DNA from: Deinococcus apachensis DSM 19763
GTDB taxonomy: Bacteria > Deinococcota > Deinococci > Deinococcales > Deinococcaceae
DNA: 64,000 bases
Assembly: GCF_000381345.1 (NCBI RefSeq)
Contig: NZ_KB906400.1
Span: 248,001 to 312,000, forward strand
Direction: 5' to 3'
Made by a program: the position numbers and the translations under genes. The notes beneath the pieces were generated by a model. The model worked only from the letters and a program-made list of their open reading frames with translations, searched no databases and was not told the DNA's origin. Shown piece by piece: positions 9,057 through 18,265 of the stretch. Position 1 is the first letter of the stretch. Each line of letters begins with the position of its first letter.

Positions 9057-9572
9057 ATGACGGACATCCCAGGCCGGTTCGCGGGTTCCTTCGGCCCAGG
9101 TGCCGAGCCCCCACCCGGGGCGCGCCTCCCGGCCCGGTGGGCGGCCCCCGGCGTTCTGGGCCTGGCCCTCCTGCTCGGCGCCTGCGCGCCCGTGGCGGGC
9201 CCGGGGGGCACGGCGCCCCCGGCCCCGGCGGTTCCCACCCGCCCCGTGCCCAAGACCATCCGGCTGGATCAGGCGGCCAATGGCAGCATTGTGGACCTGC
9301 GGGTGGGGGACACGCTGGAGCTGAGCCTGCCCGGCAACCCCAGCACCGGGTACGCCTGGTCGCCCAACCTGACGCTCGGGACGGTGGTGCAGCCGCTCGG
9401 CGGTCCGGGGTTCCGGCCATCCGGGACGGGGCTGGGGGCCGCCGGGGAGGTGATTCTGAGATACCGCGCCGTCCAGGCCGGGCAGTTCCTGCTGTCGCTG
9501 ACCTATGGCCGGTCCTTCGAGCCGCTGCCGCCCAATCCGCCGACCTTCCAGGTCTTCCTGTTCGTGCGCTGA
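9057..9572 (+). CDS. chagasin-family (I42) cysteine protease inhibitor, lipoprotein
   Basis: This 171-residue protein has a long polar N-terminus, then a hydrophobic stretch and lipobox (LLLGAC, cysteine near residue 43), so it should be a lipoprotein. The mature part has the chagasin inhibitory loops: GNPSTGYAW and a glycine-rich GTGLGAAG loop. The third loop is replaced by YGRSFE. Chagasins block papain-like cysteine proteases. Its paralogue lies at 16530-16976 on the other strand. It is the first gene of a run (CHRD, MliC, lipoprotein) under promoter B. The family call is firm; the target protease is unknown. Confidence 0.85.
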   Translation: MTDIPGRFAGSFGPGAEPPPGARLPARWAAPGVLGLALLLGACAPVAGPGGTAPPAPAVPTRPVPKTIRLDQAANGSIVDLRVGDTLELSLPGNPSTGYAWSPNLTLGTVVQPLGGPGFRPSGTGLGAAGEVILRYRAVQAGQFLLSLTYGRSFEPLPPNPPTFQVFLFVR

Positions 9573-9673
9573 GCGGGGCGGCCCGCGCCCCCCCTCCCCC
9601 ACCCCGCGAGGAGCGCCCGCCCCGGATGCCCCGGCCCCCGCCCCTTCGCCTCTCGCCCCCCAGGAGACCGACT

Positions 9674-10120
9674 ATGAACCGACTGCCCCTCAGCGCGCTC
9701 GCTGGCCTCGCCCTCACCCTCACCGCCTGCGGCCAGTTCGAGAACACCACCGCCTATTCCGCAAACCTGTCCGGCGCGAACGAGCGGCCCGCCGTCACCA
9801 CCCCCGCGACCGGGCAGACCAGCCTCACCCTCCAGGGCCGCACCCTCACCGTTGTGGGCACCTTCCAGGACCTGAGTTCCGCCGCCACGATGGCCCACAT
9901 CCACGGCCCTGCGGACGAGAACACCAACGCCCCGGTGCTGCTGCCACTCACCATCGACCAGGTGACGAACGGGGCGAGGAGTGGGCGGATCAGCGGGATC
10001 TTCACGCTGACGGACCAGCAGGTCGAGTGGCTGAACAACCGCCAGCTCTACGTCAACGTCCACTCCGAGACCCACCCGAACGGTGAGATCCGCGGGCAGG
10101 TCAACCGCCTCCTCCAGTAG
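9674..10120 (+). CDS. CHRD domain lipoprotein
   Basis: This 148-residue secreted protein has a signal sequence ending in lipobox LTAC (cysteine about residue 18). The mature part is one CHRD domain, recognisable by SGANERPAV at the start, the HIHGP motif in the middle and NGEIRGQV at the end. CHRD domains occur in chordin and in many bacterial exported proteins; their bacterial role is not established. The ATG at 9674 follows CAGGAG. It sits between the chagasin and MliC genes in one transcription unit. Confidence 0.85.
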   Translation: MNRLPLSALAGLALTLTACGQFENTTAYSANLSGANERPAVTTPATGQTSLTLQGRTLTVVGTFQDLSSAATMAHIHGPADENTNAPVLLPLTIDQVTNGARSGRISGIFTLTDQQVEWLNNRQLYVNVHSETHPNGEIRGQVNRLLQ

Positions 10121-10184
10121 GCGTGGCTGGGGCCGGGGCTCGCCTGCCCGGCCTCACCCCCTCGCCTCCAGAACAGGGGTCCAG

Positions 10185-10928
10185 ATGAAGGCTCTCCGCT
10201 TGACCGCCGGTCTGACCGTCCTCGCCCTCCTGCCCGTGGGAACCCCCGCCCGCGCCCAGGGCCTCCCCAGCGTGCCCGTGCCCGGCACCGACGTCTCCTA
10301 CCTCTGTGGCGGCGGGGTGGCCCTCGACGTCTCCTACCGCAGCCGCTCCATCGCCCAGCTCACCTTCGGCGGCGTCACGTACACCCTCGCCCGGCGCAAC
10401 TTCGGACCCCCTCAGTACGGCGGCGTCATCCGCTACTCCGACCCCGTGACCAGTTGGAACATCGGCAGCGGCGGGGCCTTTCTCAACCAGAACGGCCAGA
10501 CCCTCGCCTCGGGCTGCCAGCCCACCGACGGCAGCGGCGGGTCCTCGACGATCATCCCCGTGGGTCCCGGCGACGGGACGTCGACCATCATCCCGGGGCC
10601 GGGCTTCGCGCCGTCCTTCCCGTCGGTGCCGGGCTTCGGTCCCTTTGGCCCCACGCCCCCGCCCTCGCCCCCGGCCGTCAACACCGTGAACTACACCTGT
10701 GACGGCGGGCGGCGGGTCGCGGTGGCCTACCTCGGGTCCAGCACGGCCCAGCTCTTCTGGCAGGGGGGCACCGACACCCTCTACCAGACCGAGTCGGGCT
10801 CAGGGGTGCGGTACACCAACGGCTTTTACACCTGGGTGACCCAGGGCAACCAGGGCTTCTTGCAGCAGAAGGGGCTCAACCAGCCCCAGATCACCGTGGC
10901 GAACAACTGCGTCGCCCTCGGGCAGTAG
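10185..10928 (+). CDS. secreted tandem MliC-type lysozyme inhibitor-like protein
   Basis: The protein has 247 residues and a cleavable signal peptide (residues 1-23, ending ARAQ). Two repeats of the MliC (C-type lysozyme inhibitor) domain follow, separated by a proline/glycine-rich linker. Repeat 2 (from VNYTCDGG to GFLQQKG) keeps the family hallmark SGSGVRY, whose serine inserts into the lysozyme active site in known members. Repeat 1 (from VSYLCGGG) keeps the fold but has GGVIRY instead, so it may have another target. Two-domain forms are uncommon. It is cotranscribed with the chagasin gene. Confidence 0.75.
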   Translation: MKALRLTAGLTVLALLPVGTPARAQGLPSVPVPGTDVSYLCGGGVALDVSYRSRSIAQLTFGGVTYTLARRNFGPPQYGGVIRYSDPVTSWNIGSGGAFLNQNGQTLASGCQPTDGSGGSSTIIPVGPGDGTSTIIPGPGFAPSFPSVPGFGPFGPTPPPSPPAVNTVNYTCDGGRRVAVAYLGSSTAQLFWQGGTDTLYQTESGSGVRYTNGFYTWVTQGNQGFLQQKGLNQPQITVANNCVALGQ

Positions 10929-10939
10929 GAGGAGACACC

Positions 10940-11437
10940 ATGCACTTTTCCCCGAAGTCGGCCCGCCCGCTCCTGGTCCTTCCCCTCCTCGGCGCCCTCG
11001 CCTCGTGCGGGGGGGGCACGCCGGGGGGCGACCTGTACGTCACCGACCCGGTCCTCCGCAGCGGATACACCGACAACCTGGGCAGGCCGCTGATCTGCGA
11101 CAACCTGAACACGCCGATGGAGTTCGGCTTCCTGTACGGCGGCGACCTGCAAAGCGTCCAGGTGTCGCTGGTGGGCGTCACGACCGGGGAGCGCCAGGGC
11201 ATCAACGTGACCGGTAGGAACATCTCGGGGGGCGTGGGGAAGGTGACCTTCAACCTGCCCGCGGGCACTGCTCCGCTGAGCGTGGCGGGGGGAAAGGGGA
11301 CGCTGGCCGCGCAGAGCATCGTGGTGTCGCCGAACGTGATCGGGTACTCCGAGCTGGAGATGCAGGCGTTCAGCGGCGGCGGCGTGACCCGCGTGCTCAC
11401 CAGCAACGCCGTTCCCGTCGTGGACAACTGCTCCTGA
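10940..11437 (+). CDS. predicted lipoprotein of unknown function
   Basis: The protein has 165 residues. The signal sequence ends in lipobox LASC (cysteine about residue 23), followed by a GGGTPGGD linker typical of lipoproteins. The mature part is beta-rich with two cysteines (ICDN and VDNC) that could form a disulfide. No family is recognised. It starts 11 bases after the MliC gene, preceded by AGGAG, and ends the run controlled by promoter B. Confidence 0.7.
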   Translation: MHFSPKSARPLLVLPLLGALASCGGGTPGGDLYVTDPVLRSGYTDNLGRPLICDNLNTPMEFGFLYGGDLQSVQVSLVGVTTGERQGINVTGRNISGGVGKVTFNLPAGTAPLSVAGGKGTLAAQSIVVSPNVIGYSELEMQAFSGGGVTRVLTSNAVPVVDNCS

Positions 11438-11510
11438 GCCGCAGCGGGCGGGGGGACGGACGGATGTACGGAGTCGGCCTTCTCCCGGGGGGGGTGCGGG
11501 TGAACGCCCC

Positions 11511-12461
<951 letters not shown>

Positions 12462-12473
<12 letters not shown>

Positions 12474-13070
12474 GGGCTGAGCCCTGCGCCAGCGGCGCCA
12501 GCCCCAGCCCAGACCCCAGACGAGGCCCGCCAGCAGCGCGAGGCCCAGTAGATCCGTCTCGACCCGCCGGGCGGCGCTCAGCAGCAGCGCCCCGAACTTC
12601 CAGAGGCCGTACTGCCACACCAGGACATGCAGTAGCGCGCCCAGGAAGCTGAAGCCCGCGAAACGCCCGAAGGGGTACCCCAGCGGCCCCGCCGACCACG
12701 TGACCGGCGTGCGCAGCGAGCCCACCGTGCGGCTCACGATCACCAGCGCCCCCCCCCAGCGGGCAAGCAGGTCCCGCACCCGCTCGCCCTCCAGCCCCGA
12801 TTGCCAGGAGGCGGGCAGGTGCCTGACCCCCTGCAGGCCGAAGGCGTATCCGGCGAGGCTGCCGGACCAGTTGCCCAGAATGCCCCACAGGGCCGCCTCC
12901 GGGAAGGTGGTGCGGCCCGATTCGATCATTCCTGCCTGCGCCAGCATAGGCACCACGCCCGGAATGCCCGGCAACCCCATGCCCTCCAGGAACATCAGCC
13001 CCAGCGTGGCGGCGTTCAGCCACTCCGGGTCCAGCGCGCCCAGCCACCCGGGGAGCGTCACGTCCGTCAT
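12462..13070 (-). CDS. DedA/VTT-domain membrane protein
   Basis: The protein has 202 residues with a DedA (SNARE-associated/VTT) fold. The N-terminal re-entrant segment carries the glutamate-proline signature (LEGMGLPGIPG, residues 28-38). A conserved arginine region follows (VSRTVGSLRTPV). Several membrane helices lie up to residue 190 and the tail is basic. DedA proteins transport or scramble lipid carriers and phospholipids across the inner membrane. The start at 13070 is preceded by AAGG. It stands between surface-glycan genes. Confidence 0.8.
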
Positions 13071-13147
13071 CCTTCACCCCCCGGCCCTCTCCGCGGCCCG
13101 GCCTCCCGACGGCTTGACGTTCCGACCCGGAGTGGGCCCTGCCCAGC

Positions 13148-14413
13148 TCACTTCCCCGCCAGGTCGCTGACGGTCGTCAGGTCGACGCCGCGTGAGCGGG
13201 CCACCCGCAGGAAGGCCGAGAGGACATCGATCCCCTCGGGCGCGTTGTCGTGCAGCAGCACGATCCCGCCCCGGCGCAGGTGCCGGACCAGCCGCGACTC
13301 AACCACCGCGTCTCCGGGGTTGGCGAAGTCACCCGGGTCGTCCGTCCAGAAGGTCGTCACCAGGCCCTCCTCCCCGGCGATCCGCAGCGTGAGCGGCGAG
13401 TAGTCCCCGCCGGGCGGGCGGAAGTACCGGACCGGGCGGCCCGTGATGGCCGAGATCACCCGGTTGGCCTGCGCCAACTCGAACCGCACCTGCGCCTCAC
13501 TCAGCCCCGGCAGCCGGACATGGTGGTAGGTGTGGTTGCCCGCCTCGTGCCCCCCCTCCACCATGTCGCGCACGAAGTACGGGTAGGCGACGGCGTTGCG
13601 GCCGATCACGAAAAAGGTTGCCTTCACGCCCGCCCGGCGCAGCAGGTCGAGCAGCAGCGGCTCGTACAGCGGGTGGGGCGCGTCGTCGAAGGTCAGGGCG
13701 GCCAGCGGACGGGCGAGGCTGCCGCGGAACAGCAGCCCGCCCCGCACGCCGCCGCGAAACTGCGACAGGCTCTGCTCGACGCGCTGCGCCAGCAGCTCGG
13801 CCTCGGTGCCCAGGAAGGTGATGCCCTCCTCCAGGCCCCCGAACACGCTGGTGGGCGAGGTCTCCTGCGTCCCGCCACCCTCGTACACCCGCTCGTAGGG
13901 ACCCCGTCCAGCGGTGTAGGCCGTGAAGTTGCCCAGGCGGTCGCGGGGCACCGAGGCGGTGAAGAGGGGGAGGGGGCCGCCGAAGCCGCCGTAGCTGGCC
14001 CGGTCGTAGAGGCTGACATCCACCTCCGCAAGCGAGGGGCGCGCGGCAAAGGCGCCCCGCACCACCTGGGCGGCCAGCGCGCGCTGGCGGGCGAGGCTTT
14101 GCTGCCCCGGGTCGAGCAGCAGGAGGCCGTGGGCGACCTCGATAAAGCCGTTGCCCCGGTACTCCAGCCGCTGAAGTTCGGGGACGGGCGGGCTGAGCTG
14201 GAGCCGGGGGAGGGTCGGTGCGGGCCGCACGCCGGGCGCGATGGGCTGAACCTCGCCGGGCAGGGGTGTGGGGGGCCGGACCAGCGGCACGGGTTCGAGG
14301 GCCGCGCGGTCAGGTTGCGCCGCGGCGGGCAGCACCAGCACGAGGGCCAGCGCGCGGACCCTCCCCAGGGCCGCACGATTGCCGGGCCACTTCCTCGATG
14401 TTTTCTCGGACAT
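13148..14413 (-). CDS. secreted polysaccharide deacetylase (NodB domain)
   Basis: The protein has about 421 residues from the ATG at 14413 (GGAG six bases upstream). A signal peptide lies around residues 18-32. About 200 residues of poorly conserved sequence follow, then a NodB carbohydrate esterase 4 domain from about 235. Its motifs are TFDDAP (general base Asp and metal Asp), [10 protein letters not shown] (metal histidines), RPPGGDYS and VLLHD (catalytic histidine). Such enzymes de-N-acetylate peptidoglycan or chitin-like polymers and can protect the wall from lysozyme. That fits the neighbouring lysozyme inhibitor. Confidence 0.87.
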   Translation of the reverse strand: MSEKTSRKWPGNRAALGRVRALALVLVLPAAAQPDRAALEPVPLVRPPTPLPGEVQPIAPGVRPAPTLPRLQLSPPVPELQRLEYRGNGFIEVAHGLLLLDPGQQSLARQRALAAQVVRGAFAARPSLAEVDVSLYDRASYGGFGGPLPLFTASVPRDRLGNFTAYTAGRGPYERVYEGGGTQETSPTSVFGGLEEGITFLGTEAELLAQRVEQSLSQFRGGVRGGLLFRGSLARPLAALTFDDAPHPLYEPLLLDLLRRAGVKATFFVIGRNAVAYPYFVRDMVEGGHEAGNHTYHHVRLPGLSEAQVRFELAQANRVISAITGRPVRYFRPPGGDYSPLTLRIAGEEGLVTTFWTDDPGDFANPGDAVVESRLVRHLRRGGIVLLHDNAPEGIDVLSAFLRVARSRGVDLTTVSDLAGK

Positions 14414-14498
14414 GTTCACTCCATCTGCTGGGTGTCTGGGCCGCTCCGCAAGGCCCCGCGAACTCGGGACCGAGGGGGCCACCGCAACAGGCACCGCC

Positions 14499-15791
14499 TC
14501 ACAGGCCGCCCGGGTCGCCGGGCAGCAGGGGTTGGGTGAAGGCGCGCCCTACGTCCGACAGGTCGCCCGTCAGGTCCTCTCCCTCCGGCTTCGGCCCGCC
14601 CTCCACCCAGGCGGTCAAGTTATCGAAGGCCCGCTCCTGCTCTGCCGGGCTGAACTGGCAGTGCCCGGGACGCCGGATCGCCCGCTGCACCAACAAGTCT
14701 CCCTTCCCCGCCGCCTCCACCTTGCGGCGGTAGTTTCCCTCCATGAAGATCGGCACGAAGGGGTCCCCGGTCGTATGCAGGGTCAGGACCGGCACGTTGA
14801 TGTTGCCGGTGGGAATGCCGTAGATCGCGGGTCTGGGCAGGTCACGGGCGCCAGGGGCGGCGGCGATCCTCTGGATGCCCCGGTTCAAGGTCGCCTCGTC
14901 CAAGCCCAGCCCGGGGTCGATGCGGTACACCGTCCCCACGTTGGTCGCCACCTGGGTCTCCGGCACCAGGTTGGCGACCCCGGTGTATTTGGTGCTGAAG
15001 CCTGCCGCGTAATACGGGGTGCCCAGGTCGAAGTCGAGCGCCAGGCCCTCTTGCCGGAAGGGGCGCGGGCCACCCGTCAGGGACTTCTGCACCGAGTCGA
15101 ACTGGCGCCCCAGCACAGTGTAGTTCCCCGGTTCGCCCAGCCTCGGGCGCACCACCTCGCGGTAGGTGGTGAGCAGGAAGCGGGGGTCGAGGACCGGAAG
15201 CAGCATCGGCCCGAAGTTCCGCCCCGTCAGGTACTCCCCGACCAGGCGGTAGGACAGGAAGTAGTCGAACAGCTCCAGCCCCACCAGCGCCCCGCACTCC
15301 GCCAGGGCGCCCTGATAGACGTTCGGGTACGTCTCCAGCGAGTCGCTGACGATGTTACCGCCCATCGAGCGGCCATAGAGCAAGGTGCGCTTTGGTGTCC
15401 CGACCGTCTGCCCGAAGAACTGCCGCAGGTCGTTGAGGTCGTCCGCCCCCTGGCGGACGGCCCAGCCGTTGACGCTGTAGCTGGAGGCCGCCCAGGCGTA
15501 GCCCCGATTGATCAGGTGGGCGCGCAGGGGGGGCAAGACCTCTTCGAGCCGGAGGCCGAAGCCCTCGAAGCCGTGGGCATACATCACGAGTTGTCCATTC
15601 CAGTTCTGGGGCACCTCGATCTGGTAGCCGTAGCCGTGACGGGTCCCGTACAGGGCGTGGGCGCCGGGGAGGGGGGTGAAGCTGGGATTGGCGACCCGGT
15701 AGGCCCAGGAACCGGGGTTATCCAGCAGGACAACACAGCCTGAGAGCCCCAGCGACACGGCGGTGAGGAGAACGGCCAGACGTCTGTTCAT
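14499..15791 (-). CDS. lipoprotein alpha/beta hydrolase
   Basis: This 430-residue exported protein has lipobox LSGC (cysteine about residue 19). The fold is alpha/beta hydrolase. The nucleophile serine lies in GRSMGG (about residue 141) and the acid in TTGDPFVP near 350. The histidine is in RRPGHCQFS near 380. The oxyanion region is [11 protein letters not shown]. It resembles exported esterases or depolymerases; substrate unknown. A tandem 16-base repeat lies 42 bases upstream of the start. The gene starts the leftward pair with the deacetylase, 85 bases apart. Confidence 0.8.
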   Translation of the reverse strand: MNRRLAVLLTAVSLGLSGCVVLLDNPGSWAYRVANPSFTPLPGAHALYGTRHGYGYQIEVPQNWNGQLVMYAHGFEGFGLRLEEVLPPLRAHLINRGYAWAASSYSVNGWAVRQGADDLNDLRQFFGQTVGTPKRTLLYGRSMGGNIVSDSLETYPNVYQGALAECGALVGLELFDYFLSYRLVGEYLTGRNFGPMLLPVLDPRFLLTTYREVVRPRLGEPGNYTVLGRQFDSVQKSLTGGPRPFRQEGLALDFDLGTPYYAAGFSTKYTGVANLVPETQVATNVGTVYRIDPGLGLDEATLNRGIQRIAAAPGARDLPRPAIYGIPTGNINVPVLTLHTTGDPFVPIFMEGNYRRKVEAAGKGDLLVQRAIRRPGHCQFSPAEQERAFDNLTAWVEGGPKPEGEDLTGDLSDVGRAFTQPLLPGDPGGL

Positions 15792-15832
15792 CTATACCCT
15801 CCGGGAGCCGCACGGTCTGCCCGCTCGTCCCC

Positions 15833-15864
15833 TTAAGTCTTCTGGAATTTAAGTCTTCTGGAAT
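15833..15864. repeat. tandem duplication of a 16-bp unit
   Basis: Two exact head-to-tail copies of TTAAGTCTTCTGGAAT occupy 15833-15848 and 15849-15864. They sit in the 5' region of the leftward hydrolase gene (start 15791). The unit is AT-richer than its surroundings. It may be a regulatory duplication or simple slippage. Confidence 0.8.
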
Positions 15865-15913
15865 CCCCGCGACACGGGAACCGGCGACACTCCCGGTCAC
15901 CCCCACCCTTCCC

Positions 15914-16423
15914 TCAACGCCCGGTCCGCACGCTGCGGGTCACGGCGTCCAGCAGGGGGAGGTCCGACGGACCAGCCGCGCTCATCATTAGCCAGTTTTG
16001 GGCGCCCGGGTCCAGCGGCACGAGGGCGAGCGGGCCCACGGGCGTGCCCCTCGCCCCCCGCCAGGTGCCCACCCAGGCCGGACGCCCGCCAGGAAGCGTG
16101 AGGCGGGAAAACCTCAGCAGTTCTCCGGCCCCCTGGACGTTGAGCGGCGCGAACTGCCGGGCGTAGGCCTCAGCACTCAGGGTGCGGGCGTTCGCGGGGC
16201 GCGGCAGCACGCTCGCGGTGAGTACGTCGCCGCGTCCCGGCGCGGTCAGGGCCAGGCCACCCACAAAGGACCGCACGGTGTAGGCCCGTGGATAGCCGAG
16301 CGTGAAGCCCGCGCCCGTGTAGGTCCGGTCCAGGATGAGTGGGGGGGCCGCGCCCCCGGCGGAAACCGGCCCCGGCGACACGAGGAGCAGGAAGAGGGCG
16401 GTCAGTTGCGAACGCGACAACAT
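15914..16423 (-). CDS. secreted protein of unknown function
   Basis: The protein has 169 residues with a signal peptide of about 22 residues (LTALFLLLVSPGPVSAGG). The mature part has a strand pattern beginning GAGFTLGYPRAYTVRS, as in PsbP/DcrB-like or surfactant-induced stress proteins, but I do not recognise a family with confidence. No cysteines are visible in the mature part. It is in the leftward group of exported-protein genes behind the chagasin paralogue. Confidence 0.65.
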   Translation of the reverse strand: MLSRSQLTALFLLLVSPGPVSAGGAAPPLILDRTYTGAGFTLGYPRAYTVRSFVGGLALTAPGRGDVLTASVLPRPANARTLSAEAYARQFAPLNVQGAGELLRFSRLTLPGGRPAWVGTWRGARGTPVGPLALVPLDPGAQNWLMMSAAGPSDLPLLDAVTRSVRTGR

Positions 16424-16529
16424 CGGCGGGCCTCCTGAACTCGGCGGCCTTTCAGCCTCCCGGGCACGGGTGGAGGGACACGAGTCGGGGGGCGCTCAGG
16501 AAGGGGGGCAGCCGGGCGTGCCCCCCGCG

Positions 16530-16976
16530 TCACTGCACAACCACCGTCACGTCGAACTCCTGCGCCTCCGGGTCGGGCGGCGAGGAGGGCCTCTGGTAGA
16601 GCAGGGTCAGCTCCACCTGGCCGGGCTGGCTGGCCTGGTAGACCAGGGTGATCAGTCCGCCCGCGCCCAGCCCCGTGCCCTGCGCCTGGAACTCCGGGTC
16701 GCCCAGCGACCCCAGCGTCGGCCAGGGGTCGATCTCCGGCTGCCAGGCGTAGCCGGTGCTGGGGTTGCCCGGCAGGGTGATCTCCAGCGTGTCGCCCACG
16801 TTCAGGTTGACCACGCTGCCGTCGTCGTCCTGGTCCAGGCGCACGGTCTGGGGCAGGGGCGGGACGGGCATGACCGGCGCGGCGGGGGTGACGGGGCCAC
16901 TGGCGGCGGGCGCACACCCCGGCAACCCCACCAGCACCGCCGCCAGCACCGGAACCAGCAGCAAAACCTGTTTCAT
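16530..16976 (-). CDS. chagasin-family (I42) cysteine protease inhibitor, lipoprotein (paralogue)
   Basis: This 148-residue lipoprotein (lipobox LPGC, cysteine about residue 21) has all three chagasin loops: GNPSTGYAW, GTGLGAGG and RPSSPP. It is the paralogue of the protein at 9057-9572, sharing the GNPSTGYAW and GTGLGA segments and the mature N-terminus (TIRLDQ versus TVRLDQ). It lies 34 bases behind the 17011-17640 gene, probably in one transcript from promoter D. Two copies controlled by matching promoters imply that protease inhibition at the envelope matters here. Confidence 0.87.
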   Translation of the reverse strand: MKQVLLLVPVLAAVLVGLPGCAPAASGPVTPAAPVMPVPPLPQTVRLDQDDDGSVVNLNVGDTLEITLPGNPSTGYAWQPEIDPWPTLGSLGDPEFQAQGTGLGAGGLITLVYQASQPGQVELTLLYQRPSSPPDPEAQEFDVTVVVQ

Positions 16977-17010
16977 TCCGACCTCCTCACGAACCGGGAA
17001 GGGTCCCGGC

Positions 17011-17640
17011 TCAGAACCAGGCGGCCCGCACGCCCACTTGCGTCAGCGAGAGGCTGCGGTTCGCGGTCTGGTAGAACACCCGCCACAGCGGCGACGACCG
17101 GTCGATGGACCCCGCCACCACCCCGCCGTCCGGGCAGCCGTAGTTCACCCGCAGCCCGGCGACCGGCGCCGTTGCCCCAGTGAGGGCCACGCACCGTTGC
17201 CCGTTCGCCAGCTCCAACGCCCAGGGAGTGCCCGCCGGGTAGTTCGGCTCCGCCGCCCGCGTCCTGCCGGGCAGGGCCCCGCTGCGGGTGAGCAGAACGG
17301 CGTTCGCACCCCACGGGTCGGTGGAGCAGGCCAGGGGGGCGCGGTCATTCAGGGGGGCGAAGCAGGGGTCGAGGATGCGGTTGCCCGCCGAGCAGCGGTA
17401 GGCGTCGGGCCGGGTGGGCGAGGCGACCGAGGCGGCGAAACAGGAGCCGCCGACCTGCCCGGTGACCGCCACGCCGACGAGCAGGCCACCTCCCGGCGTG
17501 AAGGGCGTGTACAGCCGCAGCTCGGTGGCGGGTGGTCCGGCCGTCTGGGCTATCGCCGGGAACCCAGCACCCAACGCCAGTGTGACCAGCGCCAGAGACC
17601 ACGGCGGGGTGGGAAAGTTCGTTCTCGCGGTCATCTCCAT
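17011..17640 (-). CDS. secreted cysteine-rich protein of unknown function
   Basis: The protein has 209 residues with a signal peptide ending around residue 31 (GFPAIAQ). The mature domain has six cysteines in a pattern GGSCFAAS, AYRCSAGN, DPCF, LACS, QRCVA and YGCPDGG. This suggests three disulfides and resembles a domain seen in actinobacterial exported proteins (GSC..SIAS..DAYRC..GN..DPCF); that resemblance is from memory. Function unknown. It heads the leftward group downstream of SARP-type promoter D. Confidence 0.7.
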   Translation of the reverse strand: MEMTARTNFPTPPWSLALVTLALGAGFPAIAQTAGPPATELRLYTPFTPGGGLLVGVAVTGQVGGSCFAASVASPTRPDAYRCSAGNRILDPCFAPLNDRAPLACSTDPWGANAVLLTRSGALPGRTRAAEPNYPAGTPWALELANGQRCVALTGATAPVAGLRVNYGCPDGGVVAGSIDRSSPLWRVFYQTANRSLSLTQVGVRAAWF

Positions 17641-17679
17641 CTCTTCCCCCGTTCGGCCGCGGCGGGAGGCGTATCAGGG

Positions 17680-17784
17680 TCACTGGGAGTCATGTTCCCG
17701 TCCTCCCTGCTGGGAGCGGAGGACGGCGGACGGTCTCCACGAGTCCACCGAGAACGGCTGGCGGTGCGGCCGGTTCGTCTGCAT
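17680..17784 (-). CDS. possible 34-residue small ORF under promoter D
   Basis: An ATG at 17784 follows an excellent ribosome binding site (GGGAGGAG, five to six bases upstream). It reads 34 codons to TGA at 17680-17682. It begins 69 bases after the -10 box of promoter D, about the same distance as the real starts behind promoters A and C. A second short frame (ATG at 17693, also with GGAGG upstream) overlaps it and ends on the next gene's start. The peptide is polar and has no recognised family. It may be a translated leader. Confidence 0.35.
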   Translation of the reverse strand: MQTNRPHRQPFSVDSWRPSAVLRSQQGGREHDSQ

Positions 17785-17852
17785 CTGCTCCTCCCTGACA
17801 GTGTGGGCCGGGCCGGAATCTCCCGATGGTCAGTCCCCCTCCTCCCGAGTGC

Positions 17853-17884
17853 AGGGTGCGAAATGGAGCGTGACGCGCGCGTGA
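17853..17884 (-). promoter_or_regulatory. SARP-type promoter D: TCACG-N6-TCACG-N10-CACCCT
   Basis: On the minus strand TCACG boxes (complement of 17880-17884 and 17869-17873) have the 11-base step. CACCCT (complement of 17853-17858) follows after exactly 10 bases. It points at the secreted protein/chagasin genes to the left, about 210 bases from the first clear gene. Confidence 0.65.
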
Positions 17885-18265
17885 GGTCAGGTGACCGGAA
17901 GCGGGGCCCCCCGTCACGGGAGGGGACGCCTCCGGGTTCCGCTTCGTTCCCGGACCTCCCGCGGAAACGAAGGTGCACACGGGTTTCAAGCTGGCGGGGA
18001 GGGCCGTTGAAAATCTGCCGTCCGGAACGTCACCCGCGTTCCCCCTCTCCTCCCTGATCCGTGGAGTGGCCAGGCTCAAGGCCCTGGTCCGCCGCGATCA
18101 ACCACGCACACGTGAGGCGCCCGGCCAGTTCCCCTCTCGATGTTCAGGGCGGGTTCAGGCGATGCGGTTACCCCCTCCCCCTCGGCCACCCTTCCGCGCC
18201 CGCCCCAAACCCGTCTCATAGACCTCCTGCGAAAGTGGGCACCCAGGGGTGGAGACGGAAACGCA
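17885..18265. other. intergenic stretch, nothing recognised
   Basis: No open frame with protein-like composition was found between promoter D and the end of the carbohydrate kinase gene. It separates the exported-protein block from the sugar operon. Confidence 0.4.
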
